Assembly (NCBI GenBank): GCA_905221605.1
Contig: CAJNDS010001624.1
Span: forward strand, 708,798 to 772,797
Length of the DNA stretch: 64,000 nucleotides
Reading direction: 5' to 3'
Source: Symbiodinium natans
Taxonomy: Eukaryota > Sar > Dinophyceae > Suessiales > Symbiodiniaceae
Position numbers and translations under genes: made by a program. Below the pieces are notes generated by a model. It was not told the origin of the DNA. It saw only the letters and a list, made by a program, of their open reading frames with translations, and made no database searches. Below are positions 51,611 through 63,610 of this stretch, one piece after another (the stretch's first letter is position 1; the number at the start of each line of letters is the position of its first letter).

Positions 51611-53492
51611 TGGGGCTTCAAGCAGAGGGGCCTCTGTTGGGCAAATTGAAACGTTTGGTTGCGGATCCCATTCCAAGCAAAAGAGTCCACTTAGGACTTG
51701 TTGAGCTCGGATGTTCCCGACTTCAGGACAAGTCGAGGACAGTCTCACACACTCCTCCCAGGTTTATTTTCTTGGAATGTGTTCTATTCTGTGCTAAATG
51801 AAGGTTCGTCAGCATCCTGGGTTACTTTATCTCACGAGACTGGTCCCTACCTCGGACCTTCTTCTGGGAAACGCAACAAAAAGGGCTGCTTGGCCCAGTA
51901 TCAAAGACCCCTTGCCAACAGAAAAGCAAACAACACAGGGGAAGCGTGCCTCTGTTGGTTGAACTCTCCGCTAACTTCCAACAGAAATACGCAAGTGTGC
52001 TTGTAAAATCCATGCGCTTGCATGCAGATTACCCTTACATGTTGCCAGGAAACAATACGTACTCAGTGGGATGTCCTGTAAAACAACATGTTTCAAAGCA
52101 CTGGGATGGAGAAACTAACAAAGGGTTTTGATATGACTATTCGGTTCAAGAGAATGTTGTGCCTTGGGATTGTGCTCGTTGTTTCATCTTTGTTGTTTTC
52201 TCAAAATCCGACCCAAACCAAGCTTATGAGCAATTCCTATCAGAAATCGTGTAGGCTCCCCCAACCAATGCTTCGCTAGGGCTGTGCGCAGTTCGTCCGA
52301 ACCAGCACCCCGCAGGTCCGGGGCGGTTCTGATTGGCGGGTGCGCTTCGCAGATCCGATCGAAGACTTGATTCGGTTTGGGGCGAGCAACACGGGCTTGC
52401 ACTTCAGTCCGGCACGTAAACTGCCGTGGTGCACAAAAAAAGGGGAAATCCGTGTGCTGCCCTTCAAAAGATGCAACAACATGCATAAAGTCTCCCGAAA
52501 TCAATCGAGACTGCGACTGTCTACAACATGTGCTGATACCTTTGTCAACCAAGCCAGGCAAATCTGCCAGGCATGCTGAGTCGAGCAGCACTGACATCAT
52601 CATTTCAGAAGCGCTGATGATTTCAGTTGCACGAATTCGTGTAAGGCGATCATGTACATCGTGAGTTTTCGAAGCTCGGTAGACCTCGCCTGAAAATTTG
52701 GTTCGCAGGGCCGCAGTGCCCCTGAGGTCTGGGGTCGGTGCTTGCAGAGTTGGCAGCAGGCTGCAGAATGCAAGTAGTTACAATCAACAAGCTGCAGAAC
52801 GCCGCTGCTGGAGTGGGCTTGGATGTGACCAAAATGCCTGGGGAAGACGAAGCAAGCCCAAGGCTAGCTTCGGAGTGAAGGATGCATGCGGAACCCAGAA
52901 GAAAAAGAACAACTTCCATCCCATTGACATCGCCTTCGTGTATGGTTCATGAACTCAGCGTGCCTGCATGAAACTTGCTCAAGGGATCAATCATACGGCA
53001 TCAATAGTGACAAGTCAGCTTCTACCATGGTTGTCAGTAGCCGCCACCGATGATGTAGCCATATGGTGGTGGTTTTGACCGACACGCAAGACTGGGCAGC
53101 TGCAGCTTGGTGACTGCCCGTTTGATCTGGTTCTCTAGTCGTTTGTTTTCTTGTTGATTGGTGGCCTCTTCATGAGCTGTCCGACGTTGCCACCATGCCT
53201 GCGACTTAAAAGACACTGCGCAATTTCAGTTGCTTCGTTTGGACGGTCTTGAAGCTTCGTTTGGATGGTCTTGTGCAAGGTCGTCGGGCAATCCCATGGG
53301 CTTGTCCGAGATATCACACTTTGGAAGCTTTCAGCGGGTTGGTGGCAAGGTGGTCACATGTGCATGTGGTCACATGTGGCCACACATGCGCTGGCCGAAG
53401 CATATGTCCCTCATGCAGTCAGTGATGACAAAGTCGACAAAGACCATGCAGGGGTCGTTTTCGTGCATTATCGCTGTTTGGAAGCTGAACAG

Positions 53493-53846
53493 GCGGGTGG
53501 CTTCATCAACAAGAAGTTCTTCCACCCTTCCTCGATTCGGAACCAAGAGCGGCTTTGGAAGGCGATGCATAGATTTAGCATAGATTTCGTTTAGATGTTT
53601 AGGTGCTCATTAACGACGTGGCGATGTTCGATCTCTCTACGCTTGACCCGTGCATCCCCGAAGACTAGGCGCAAACTGAAGATGATCGCGAGACGCGAAA
53701 GCAGATCGAGATGCAAAAGCGGCGTGACGAAGAGCGGCAGGCTAGGAGAGATCTTTGGTTTCTTTGTCCCTCAACAAAACGTTTAGTTCGTCCTAGTCTT
53801 GGTGGCGAGGTGGAGGAGCTTCGAAAACAGATGTACTTGTCAGGTC
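53493..53846 (+). CDS. CIR_N-domain protein (CWC25/LENG1-like), partial
   Basis: Two exons. The first, 53493-53561, follows AACAG|G and reads AGGFINKKFFHPSSIRNQER then LWK, ending at a GC donor. The second runs from 53669, after ACTAG|G, to about 53843-53846, reads AQTEDDRETRKQIEMQKRRD then EERQARRDLWFLCPSTKRL, and ends EVEELRKQMYLSG at a GT donor. The pattern (L/I)NKKxxHPxxxRNxxxxWKAxxxxxxE is the CIR_N domain, found at the N-terminus of spliceosome-associated CWC25, LENG1 and related proteins. Two glycines directly precede INKK, as expected near the start. The Met exon and 3' exons are not resolved. The wording from 53265 (LAEAYVPHAVSDDKVDKDHA) is open in the same frame and may be an upstream exon or intron. 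Confidence 0.75.
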
Positions 53847-56084
53847 GGTGATTCATGTTGAAGCTCTGCATCCGGAAGTAGTTGGGCCGTGAATCTCAAG
53901 CACCAGGTCAAGGAAAATCCAGTGACTTCCTCACCAGCGCCGCAGAGGCAGGGGATGCAAGAGGATGCAAAAGGATGCAAAAGGATGCTAGAGGACGTGC
54001 AAGGCAGCGTATGCATGGGACATCGTGTATGCGCCGCAGCGAGTTCTGTGTCAAGGCCAATGCTGCAAACAGCCACCTGGGCTCCAACGAAAAGGCGGAG
54101 TTGAAGTCAGCGCCTTAGATTCCAGAGCCACAAGCATAAGCGCCAGCTAAGCTCAGAGTTTTCGGTTTTTGTGGCTGTAGATACCGCGGCCAGGCTAGGC
54201 ACCCGTCAGAGCAAACTCCGAGACATGCTACACTGAAAAACACAATGGGCGGGCAGCGGGGCTCAAGAAACAACACAGTGCTGGACGGCTAGGAGTGGGC
54301 ACCAGGAAATAACACAGCGAGGACAGTTGGAGGGGTGAGTCGTACTGGTAGCAATCCTCAGGCTAATTGATGCGTGCAAATAAAGTGCCTTGCTTCTGCC
54401 ACATGGGATGCACGCAGCACTGAAGTCCCACAACAATGCTACATGAGTTCCCATGCACAGGCAGGCCATTGCTGCACAGCAAAAGCGGCGGGCATTGCTT
54501 CGGCTTGCTACCTAAGCTTTTGCTTCGATTGTCATGTGGGACACATGCCACTGCCGAGCTAATCTGAGGCAGGAAGCAGACAAGGCCTCAGTCTCTTTGG
54601 TGCTTGCACGAACCTGTCACTGGACCTGCTCAGACCTTCCAACAAATGAAAACAAAGTGCTTCGGTATCAATGGTTGCATGAGACATGATAAGAAATGGA
54701 AACAGCATCATTTTTGGAAGTGCCTTGCCAGCATGATTGAGTTGTTTGCGACGGTGTGACAACTTTCACGGTTGCTTTGCCGGCCTCGTGGGCTGTGGAG
54801 GTACCTGTCAGTGGCTGAGCAAATAGGAATGAGTAGCTACGAATACATATAGGTATTGATACAAGGCTAAACCTATATGTAAGTTTTTAATGTCAAGAGT
54901 AAAGGTATTTAGATTGCCGTGATGAGGGCACGTACGCCGGCGAGCGTTGCATTCGCGGAGGCTCTCGCCTAGGCTCAGCGCTCGTTTGGCTCAGATTCGT
55001 GCTCTTGCCTAGGCATTGGCATATGCGCGGAGTGCTTCGAAACGTCGTTTTTATTGGCAGTCGCAGTCGCGGCACTTTCGGTTCCTCCAAGCATCGAGTC
55101 TCGTTGTGTGGGCACTGCAAGCAAGCTTTTGGGGATTCAGGATTGGGAGGGGGTCTGGCGGCAAGTATCAAAGCGACAACCCAGTTTACAAGCATACAAC
55201 GTAGACATAGTATACACAGCATACACAGTATACACCAGTACGCACAGTATGCATTATGCACAGTATGCACAGTATACGCAGTATACACAGTATACTCAGT
55301 ATACACAGTATGCACAGTATACACAGTATACACAGTATGCACAGTATACACAGTATACACGGTATACAGGTATACAAGTATACTTGCATACAAGACACAT
55401 ATAGCAAATACAGCGAGTACTGAAATAGTTACAAACATCGAACATGTGATCAAAAGTCCGAGTACTAGAATAAGATTGTGTGCGCTTGCAAATGGATTTG
55501 CATTCCTTTCCCAATGTGTTTTTAATCGTGCTATGTTCACTCAGATTTATGTACATGTTTCGGTTTTATACACATACCCATTTTTCATGTTGGCCATTTT
55601 GTATGTTTATACAGACTGATATTTATTACCAAATTTCGTTTACATTCTTATATTCATATTCATCATAATATCGTTAAGGGTTAAGGAAAAAGCAGTGATA
55701 AGATACATACATGAGCAAGCACCCATCCCTAAACTCGTTTGAGAACGCTTGCTGGGCCCCTTTGCCTGCCGCTATGGTTTGTAGCTCGCTTCTGTGCATG
55801 TCGACTCTTGCAGGCGCGAGCAGCAGGAGACAGCGACGAGGACAGGGATCCATTCAGCAGAGGGAGGGTTCGGGCAGAGCTTTTTGACCGAATGTTTCTC
55901 AGCAGGAGACTGGTGCAGTGCCAGGACGCGACGTTGGTGGCAAGCTAAGCTAGCAAATGAGGTTGCTGTGCACAGCAATGCAAATCAGAATAGGGATTGT
56001 GACTGTGATAGTTTCCGTGCGGAGTCAGTGCTTTGGCAAGCAAGGCACAAGGCTAAACAAGTCATTGCTATGTCTATCTTTTAG
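53847..56084. other. between CIR_N gene and SLU7 exons
   Basis: Upstream SLU7 exons should lie here. One candidate is after TTGCAG near 55815 (ARAAGDSDEDRDPFSRGRVR), but it cannot be tied to the family. Also here are a small GGATGCAAAA repeat at 53953-53995 and the GTATAC repeat at 55.2-55.4 kb. Otherwise nothing was recognised. Confidence 0.4.
55196..55392. repeat. AGTATACAC palindromic tandem repeat
   Basis: About twenty 9-bp units of CAGTATACA with CAGTATGCA variants. The GTATAC core is self-complementary. A TA-containing flank follows. Confidence 0.9.
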
Positions 56085-56220
56085 CCCGAGGAGCAGATCG
56101 AAAGCTGGCGAAGTCGAGGCTCTGGGAGACACCTTCATTGATGCCCAAAATGTCTGACTTCGCAAGGTATCCTGAAGACGTTGTGGAGAATGGGCACACC
56201 GAAGTTTGGGGCTCGTGGTG
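56085..56220 (+). CDS. SLU7: SLU7 splicing factor, two exons recognised
   Basis: SLU7 is a second-step splicing factor needed for 3' splice-site choice. Exon 56085-56118 follows TTTTAG and reads RGADRKLAKSR up to a GC donor. Exon 56167-56220 follows CGCAAG and reads YPEDVVENGHTEVWGSWW, ending in mid-codon at a GC donor. The joined SRYPEDV..HTxVWGSWW block is the most conserved signature of the family, and the split AGG codon restores it exactly. The next family block (WGYxCC) was not found in frame downstream before 57.2 kb. It may lie in a diverged exon, or the gene may be truncated next to the satellite array. N-terminal zinc-knuckle exons were also not found. Confidence 0.75.
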
Positions 56221-57195
56221 GCTCGGTACATCATCTCAGGGGCAGGAGAGAACGAGAGGCAAAAGAAGCGCCAAAGCAAGGGCCCAGTCATTCACAGGTT
56301 TTTGTTGCACTAGAACACGCCAGTCATCTCGTTGCAGATGGCGCAGTGTAGTTGCCAGAGCCGACAGCAGTATACCACAAGAACATTTATGCTACCCTCC
56401 GGCCCCCCAAAGTCAACCGACAGCCATGTGAACAAGTGTTGATTCCGTCGAGGTTCCACCGAGAATCCCGACACTCTGCATGCGAGGGTGGATGCTTTAA
56501 ACCATGATGCGGGCCCCGGGTACGCTGTGGGTACGCATCATCTCACGTCTTGGGCAACACAGTGACACATGGCCCACCAGCCGGAGCCGCTGATGCCATC
56601 TGATGCCCATGATGCTCTCAGCCTTTTGATGCCCCTGTTCATTCATTCCCCAATCCCCTGAACTACCACCTGTCGGTGCGACCTTGAATGAGCTGATTTG
56701 TGCCCGTGGAGGACTTGCTCTTGGGGGAGAGGTCCGCGGAAACGACGCTGCCTATTCCAATCTGTCTTCAGCATGGCTATACCTTGGCAATCAGAAACTG
56801 GACGTGCCTCCATGGGTTCCGCTCGATTCTCCAAGAACCTTCGTCCATCGCCCGTCACAGGAAGCTCATCATTGACCCCTAGTCGATGTTGCGTCCTGCG
56901 CATCATGAGCATCAGCGACTCATGAGTTTCTTCGATGATGCTCACTTTGGGCGGGTTTCCCAAACGGAGAGGTTTCGGAACCGGTGTAGAAAGCGATCGC
57001 ACCACGGCAAGCTATTTTCGGTTTACACTTGTCAAAATGCAAAATCATGACGCCATCGCGTACTCGACAAGTCCGCAGAGGGTCGTCGGGGGTCACGAGG
57101 AGTTGGTGAGAGAGCTCCACAGGGTTCATTTTTTGAGGCTGAGCGCATCTTGCTTATCTGCTGTAGCGCCTACTCTCCTTCATTTGAGAGATACG
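56221..57195. other. between SLU7 exons and satellite array
   Basis: Expected to hold the SLU7 3' end, but no matching exon is visible. Frames on both strands at 56.64-57.18 kb are open over 60-120 codons without a recognisable domain. Confidence 0.35.
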
Positions 57196-57424
57196 GTGGA
57201 TGGACGAAATCTTGCACCGCCTGTGCATTCGTACTTCAAACGACTGAGGCATCAAGCTCCGCGCCCCCTGCTTAACATTGGCGGTTAGGACTACTTGAGC
57301 GGTGCAAGATTTCGACCATTGGAACAAATCCGGCCGCTAGCTTTTCACAGCCAATGTTAAAAAGGGGGCACGGGGAACGCAAAAAGACATGTCTGAAAAG
57401 CGGTGCAAGATTTTGTCCATCCAC
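57196..57424 (+). mobile_element. 229-bp terminal-inverted-repeat element, copy 1
   Basis: The 25-bp ends at 57196-57220 and 57400-57424 are inverted with one mismatch and share GTGGATGGAC..CTTGCACCGC. A second inverted pair lies inside: CCCCCTGCTTAACATTGGC near 57275 and GCCAATGTTAAAAAGGGGGC near 57350. A third copy of the end (GCGGTGCAAGATTTC) lies in the loop. It encodes no protein. This is the structure of a foldback MITE, and it forms the left edge of the satellite array. Confidence 0.8.
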
Positions 57425-60400
57425 AGTCCCTAGATGCAACAACACTTCTGCTCTTCTATGTTGTGAGGTTTTTCTGGCTTCAATGACAGTAACTTTGCCG
57501 GGATGCCGTTTGCATTCCCACGGTGCTTCAAATACGTGCAAAATAACAGTCAACACTCAGTCAACACTCAGTCAACACTACAGTCAACACTACAGTCAAC
57601 ACTACCAAAACCCTGGGAAAACCAGCAGATTCCACAATTCACTCATTTCAAAGGAAAGTAATAGTATTTTAGCTTCTTAATGTCCAGAACAGCAAAATGC
57701 TGGATTTTCCAGCATTTTGGCAGCGTTGACTGTAGTGTTGACTGTAGTGTTGACTGAGTGTTGACTGAGTGTTGACTGAGTGTTGACTGAGTGTTGACTG
57801 TCATCTTGCATGCGTTTGTTGCATTTATAGGACATACAGCTTTTTCTAGCTTCTCCATGTCCAGAACAGCAAAATGCTAGATTTTCCAGCATTTTGGCAG
57901 TACTGACTTGACTGTAGCGTTGAGTGTAGATGGAATGAATTGCTATGTCGTGTGTCCCGAGTACGTCCAGGCACCGTAGAAGAGGATGGGTACGCACTAT
58001 CAGCTTCCAGGTCCAGCTTCTGTAGGTGAGCGAAAGATGCAAAAGCACTTCTGCTCTTCAGTCCCTAGATGCAACAACACTTCTGCTCTTCTATGTTGTG
58101 AGGTTTTTCTGGCTTCAATGACAGTAACTTTGCCGGGATGCCGTTTGCATTCCCACGGTGCTTCAAATACGTGCAAAATAACAGTCAACACTCAGTCAAC
58201 ACTCAGTCAACACTACAGTCAACACTACAGTCAACACTACCAAAACCCTGGGAAAACCAGCAGATTCCACAATTCACTCATTTCAAAGGAAAGTAATAGT
58301 ATTTTAGCTTCTTAATGTCCAGAACAGCAGAATGCTGGATTTTCCAGCATTTTGGCAGCGTTGACTGTAGTGTTGACTGTAGTGTTGACTGAGTGTTGAC
58401 TGAGTGTTGACTGAGTGTTGACTGAGTGTTGACTGTCATCTTGCATGCGTTTGTTGCATTTATAGGACATACAGCTTTTTCTAGCTTCTCCATGTCCAGA
58501 ACAGCAAAATGCTAGATTTTCCAGCATTTTGGCAGTACTGACTTGACTGTAGCGTTGAGTGTAGATGGAATGAATTGCTATGTCGTGTGTCCCGAGTACG
58601 TCCAGGCACCGTAGAAGAGGATGGGTACGCACTATCAGCTTCCAGGTCCAGCTTCTGTAGGTGAGCGAAAGATGCAAAAGCACTTCTGCTCTTCAGTCCC
58701 TAGATGCAACAACACTTCTGCTCTTCTATGTTGTGAGGTTTTTCTGGCTTCAATGACAGTAACTTTGCGGGATGCCGTTTGCATTCCCACGGTGCTTCAA
58801 ATACGTGCAAAATAACAGTCAACACTCAGTCAACACTCAGTCAACACTACAGTCAACACTACAGTCAACACTACCAAAACCCTGGGAAAACCAGCAGATT
58901 CCACAATTCACTCATTTCAAAGGAAAGTAATAGTATTTTAGCTTCTTAATGTCCAGAACAGCAAAATGCTGGATTTTCCAGCATTTTGGCAGCGTTGACT
59001 GTAGTGTTGACTGTAGTGTTGACTGAGTGTTGACTGAGTGTTGACTGAGTGTTGACTGTCATCTTGCATGCGTTTGTTGCATTTATAGGACATACAGCTT
59101 TTTCTAGCTTCTCCATGTCCAGAACAGCAAAATGCTAGATTTTCCAGCATTTTGGCAGTACTGACTTGACTGTAGCGTTGAGTGTAGATGGAATGAATTG
59201 CTATGTCGTGTGTCCCGAGTACGTCCAGGCACCGTAGAAGAGGATGGGTACGCACTATCAGCTTCCAGGTCCAGCTTCTGTAGGTGAGCGAAAGATGCAA
59301 AAGCACTTCTGCTCTTCAGTCCCTAGATGCAACAACACTTCTGCTCTTCTATGTTGTGAGGTTTTTCTGGCTTCAATGACAGTAACTTTGCCGGGATGCC
59401 GTTTGCATTCCCACGGTGCTTCAAATACGTGCAAAATAACAGTCAACACTCAGTCAACACTCAGTCAACACTACAGTCAACACTACAGTCAACACTACCA
59501 AAACCCTGGGAAAACCAGCAGATTCCACAATTCACTCATTTCAAAGGAAAGTAATAGTATTTTAGCTTCTTAATGTCCAGAACAGCAAAATGCTGGATTT
59601 TCCAGCATTTTGGCAGCGTTGACTGTAGTGTTGACTGTAGTGTTGACTGAGTGTTGACTGAGTGTTGACTGAGTGTTGACTGAGTGTTGACTGTCATCTT
59701 GCATGCGTTTGTTGCATTTATAGGACATACAGCTTTTTCTAGCTTCTCCATGTCCAGAACAGCAAAATGCTAGATTTTCCAGCATTTTGGCAGTACTGAC
59801 TTGACTGTAGCGTTGAGTGTAGATGGAATGAATTGCTATGTCGTGTGTCCCGAGTACGTCCAGGCACCGTAGAAGAGGATGGGTACGCACTATCAGCTTC
59901 CAGGTCCAGCTTCTGTAGGTGAGCGAAAGATGCAAAAGCACTTCTGCTCTTCAGTCCCTAGATGCAACAACACTTCTGCTCTTCTATGTTGTGAGGTTTT
60001 TCTGGCTTCAATGACAGTAACTTTGCCGGGATGCCGTTTGCATTCCCACGGTGCTTCAAATACGTGCAAAATAACAGTCAACACTCAGTCAACACTCAGT
60101 CAACACTACAGTCAACACTACAGTCAACACTACCAAAACCCTGGGAAAACCAGCAGATTCCACAATTCACTCATTTCAAAGGAAAGTAATAGTATTTTAG
60201 CTTCTTAATGTCCAGAACAGCAAAATGCTGGATTTTCCAGCATTTTGGCAGCGTTGACTGTAGTGTTGACTGTAGTGTTGACTGAGTGTTGACTGAGTGT
60301 TGACTGAGTGTTGACTGTCATCTTGCATGCGTTTGTTGCATTTATAGGACATACAGCTTTTTCTAGCTTCTCCATGTCCAGAACAGCAAAATGCTAGATT

Positions 60401-60577
60401 TTCCAGCATTTTGGCAGTACTGACTTGACTGTAGCGTTGAGTGTAGATGGAATGAATTGCTATGTCGTGTGTCCCGAGTACGTCCAGGCACCGTAGAAGA
60501 GGATGGGTACGCACTATCAGCTTCCAGGTCCAGCTTCTGTAGGTGAGCGAAAGATGCAAAAGCACTTCTGCTCTTCG
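57425..60577 (+). repeat. macrosatellite block 1: five units of 623-635 bp
   Basis: Unit starts (AGTCCCTAGATGC) fall near 57425, 58060, 58695, 59318 and 59953, almost identical in sequence. Order in the first unit: unique 5' part; 57547-57605, five AGTCAACACT(C/AC) units; a 25-bp hairpin at 57694-57718 (stem AAAATGCTGGA, loop TTT); 57725-57801, the inverted array GTTGACTGAGT; a second hairpin at 57871-57895 with one mismatch; then a 3' part ending CTGCTCTTC. Units differ mainly in the number of TGTTGACTGAG copies (three or four). Open frames of about 109-123 codons recur but follow the repeat and look non-functional. Confidence 0.95.
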
Positions 60578-60806
60578 GTGGATGGACGAAATCTTGCACC
60601 GCCTGTGCGTTCGTACTTCAAACGATTGAGGCATCAAGCCCCGCGCCCCCTGCTTAACATTGGCGGTTAGGACTACTTGAGCGGTGCAAGATTTCGACCA
60701 TTGGAACAAATCCGGCCGCTAGCTTTTCACAGCCAATGTTAAAAAGGGGGCACGGGGAACGCAAAAAGACATGTCTGAAAAGCGGTGCAAGATTTTGTCC
60801 ATCCAC
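60578..60806 (+). mobile_element. terminal-inverted-repeat element, copy 2
   Basis: Same 229-bp length and ends as the copy at 57196, nearly identical inside. It sits exactly between CTGCTCTTC and AGTCCCTAG, sequences that are directly joined in neighbouring satellite units. Confidence 0.85.
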
Positions 60807-62476
60807 AGTCCCTAGATGCAACAACACTTCTGCTCTTCTATGTTGTGAGGTTTTTCTGGCTTCAATGACAGTAACTTTGCCGGGATGCCGTTTGCATTCC
60901 CACGGTGCTTCAAATACGTGCAAAATAACAGTCAACACTCAGTCAACACTCAGTCAACACTACAGTCAACACTACAGTCAACACTACCAAAACCCTGGGA
61001 AAACCAGCAGATTCCACAATTCACTCATTTCAAAGGAAAGTAATAGTATTTTAGCTTCTTAATGTCCAGAACAGCAAAATGCTGGATTTTCCAGCATTTT
61101 GGCAGCGTTGACTGTAGTGTTGACTGTAGTGTTGACTGAGTGTTGACTGAGTGTTGACTGAGTGTTGACTGTCATCTTGCATGCGTTTGTTGCATTTATA
61201 GGACATACAGCTTTTTCTAGCTTCTCCATGTCCAGAACAGCAAAATGCTAGATTTTCCAGCATTTTGGCAGTACTGACTTGACTGTAGCGTTGAGTGTAG
61301 ATGGAATGAATTGCTATGTCGTGTGTCCCGAGTACGTCCAGGCACCGTAGAAGAGGATGGGTACGCACTATCAGCTTCCAGGTCCAGCTTCTGTAGGTGA
61401 GCGAAAGATGCAAAAGCACTTCTGCTCTTCAGTCCCTAGATGCAACAACACTTCTGCTCTTCTATGTTGTGAGGTTTTTCTGGCTTCAATGACAGTAACT
61501 TTGCCGGGATGCCGTTTGCATTCCCACGGTGCTTCAAATACGTGCAAAATAACAGTCAACACTCAGTCAACACTCAGTCAACACTACAGTCAACACTACA
61601 GTCAACACTACCAAAACCCTGGGAAAACCAGCAGATTCCACAATTCACTCATTTCAAAGGAAAGTAATAGTATTTTAGCTTCTTAATGTCCAGAACAGCA
61701 AAATGCTGGATTTTCCAGCATTTTTTGACTGTAGTGTTGACTGTAGTGTTGACTGAGTGTTGACTGAGTGTTGACTGAGTGTTGACTGTCATCTTGCATG
61801 CGTTTGTTGCATTTATAGGACATACAGCTTTTTCTAGCTTCTCCATGTCCAGAACAGCAAAATGCTAGATTTTCCAGCATTTTGGCAGTACTGACTTGAC
61901 TGTAGCGTTGAGTGTAGATGGAATGAATTGCTATGTCGTGTGTCCCGAGTACGTCCAGGCACCGTAGAAGAGGATGGGTACGCACTATCAGCTTCCAGGT
62001 CCAGCTTCTGTAGGTGAGCGAAAGATGCAAAAGCACTTCTGCTCTTCAGTCCCTAGATGCAACAACACTTCTGCTCTTCTATGTTGTGAGGTTTTTCTGG
62101 CTTCAATGACAGTAACTTTGCCGGGATGCCGTTTGCATTCCCACGGTGCTTCAAATACGTGCAAAATAACAGTCAACACTCAGTCAACACTCAGTCAACA
62201 CTACAGTCAACACTACAGTCAACACTACCAAAGCCCTGGGAAAACCAGCAGATTCCACAATTCACTCATTTCAAAGGAAAGTAATAGTATTTTAGCTTCT
62301 TAATGTCCAGAACAGCAAAATGCTGGATTTTCCAGCATTTTGGCAGCGTTGACTGTAGTGTTGACTGTAGTGTTGACTGAGTGTTGACTGAGTGTTGACT
62401 GAGTGTTGACTGAGTGTTGACTGTCATCTTGCATGCGTTTGTTGCATTTATAGGACATACAGCTTTTTCTAGCTTC
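60807..62476 (+). repeat. macrosatellite block 2: two units plus a truncated third
   Basis: Units start near 60807, 61431 and 62048. The second is 617 bp because GGCAGCG after the first hairpin and some array copies are missing (about 61724). The third is cut off after the inverted array, at TCTAGCTTC, where the next element begins. Confidence 0.95.
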
Positions 62477-62702
62477 GATGGACGAAATCTTGCACCGCCT
62501 GTGCATTCGTACTTCAAACGATTGAGGCATCAAGCCCCGCGCCCCCTGCTTAACATTGGCGGTTAGGACTACTTGAGCGGTGCAAGATTTCGACCATTGG
62601 AACAAATCCGGCCGCTAGCTTTTCACAGCCAATGTTAAAAAGGGGGCACGGGGAACACAAAAAGACGTGTCTGAAAAGCGGTGCAAGATTTTGTCCATCC
62701 AC
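62477..62702 (+). mobile_element. terminal-inverted-repeat element, copy 3 (5' end trimmed)
   Basis: It begins GATGGACGAAATC, lacking the first three bases of the inverted repeat, and otherwise matches the other copies with a few substitutions (for example AACACAAAAAGACGTG). Confidence 0.85.
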
Positions 62703-63381
62703 AGTCCCTAGATGCAAAAACACTTCTGCTCTTCAGTCCCTTTCGGCGAGTGTTGCCGGGTATGTTCTACGAGCGTGAGTGACTAGTGACTAGCCATGGC
62801 TTCTGAATCGTTTTTCTGGCTTCAACGACAGTAACTTTGCTGGGACGCCGTTTTGCATTCCCAAGGTGCTTCAAATACGTGCAAAATGACAGTCAACACT
62901 CAGTCGACACTCAGTCAACACTACAGTCAACACTACAGTCAACACTACCAAAACCCTGGGAAAACCAGCAGATTCCACAATTCGCTTGTTTCAAAGGAAA
63001 ATAATTGTTTTTTTTGCTTCTTAATGTCCAGAACAGCAAAATGCTGGATTTTCCAGCATTTTGGCAGCGTTGACTGTAGTGTTGACTGTAGTGTTGACTG
63101 AGTGTTGACTGAGTGTTGACTGTCATTTTGCATGCATTTGTTGCTATTATACCGTAGGACATACAGCTTTTTCTAGCTTCTTCATGTCCAGAACAGCAAA
63201 ATGCTAGATTTTCCAGCATTTTCGCAGTACTGACTTGACTGTAGCGTTGAGCGTAGATGGAATGACTTGCTGCGTCGTGTGTCCCGAGTACGTCCAGGCA
63301 CCGTAGAAGAGGATGGGTACGCACTATCAGCTTCCAGTTTCTGTAGGTGTGCGAAAGATGCAAAAACACTTCTGCTCTTCG
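62703..63381 (+). repeat. macrosatellite block 3: one diverged unit
   Basis: It carries the same modules (AGTCAACACT array, both hairpins, inverted GTTGACTGAG array). It also has a replaced 5' part at about 62738-62810, many substitutions and fewer array copies. It is the oldest-looking unit of the window. Confidence 0.9.
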
Positions 63382-63610
63382 GTGGATGGACGAAATCTTG
63401 CACCGCCTGTGCATTCGTACTTCAAACGATTGATGCATCAAGCCCCGCACCCCCTGCTTAACATTGGCGGTTAGGACTACTTGAGCGGTGCAAGATTTCG
63501 ACCATTGGAACAAATCCGGCCGCTAGCTTTTCACAGCCAATGTTAAAAAGGGGGCACGGGGAACGCAAAAAGACATGTCTGAAAAGCGGTGCAAGATTTT
63601 GTCCATCCAC
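63382..63610 (+). mobile_element. terminal-inverted-repeat element, copy 4
   Basis: Full 229-bp copy with intact ends, again placed between CTGCTCTTC and AGTCCCTAG. Confidence 0.85.

Larger units (their letters stand above)
45475..53492. other. long stretch without a named gene
   Basis: Plus-strand coding-like pieces appear at 45929-46105 (listed separately), about 48.43-48.57 kb (DLVHPDGGTLNLQGPYHQGA) and 48.87-49.0 kb (DAGVIVSKVAGPTNSIHVTV), each after an AG, none assignable. A large palindrome (50.7-51.28 kb) and a telomere-like tract (51.47-51.61 kb) are listed separately. Nothing was recognised at 46.2-48.3 or 49.2-50.7 kb. Confidence 0.4.
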
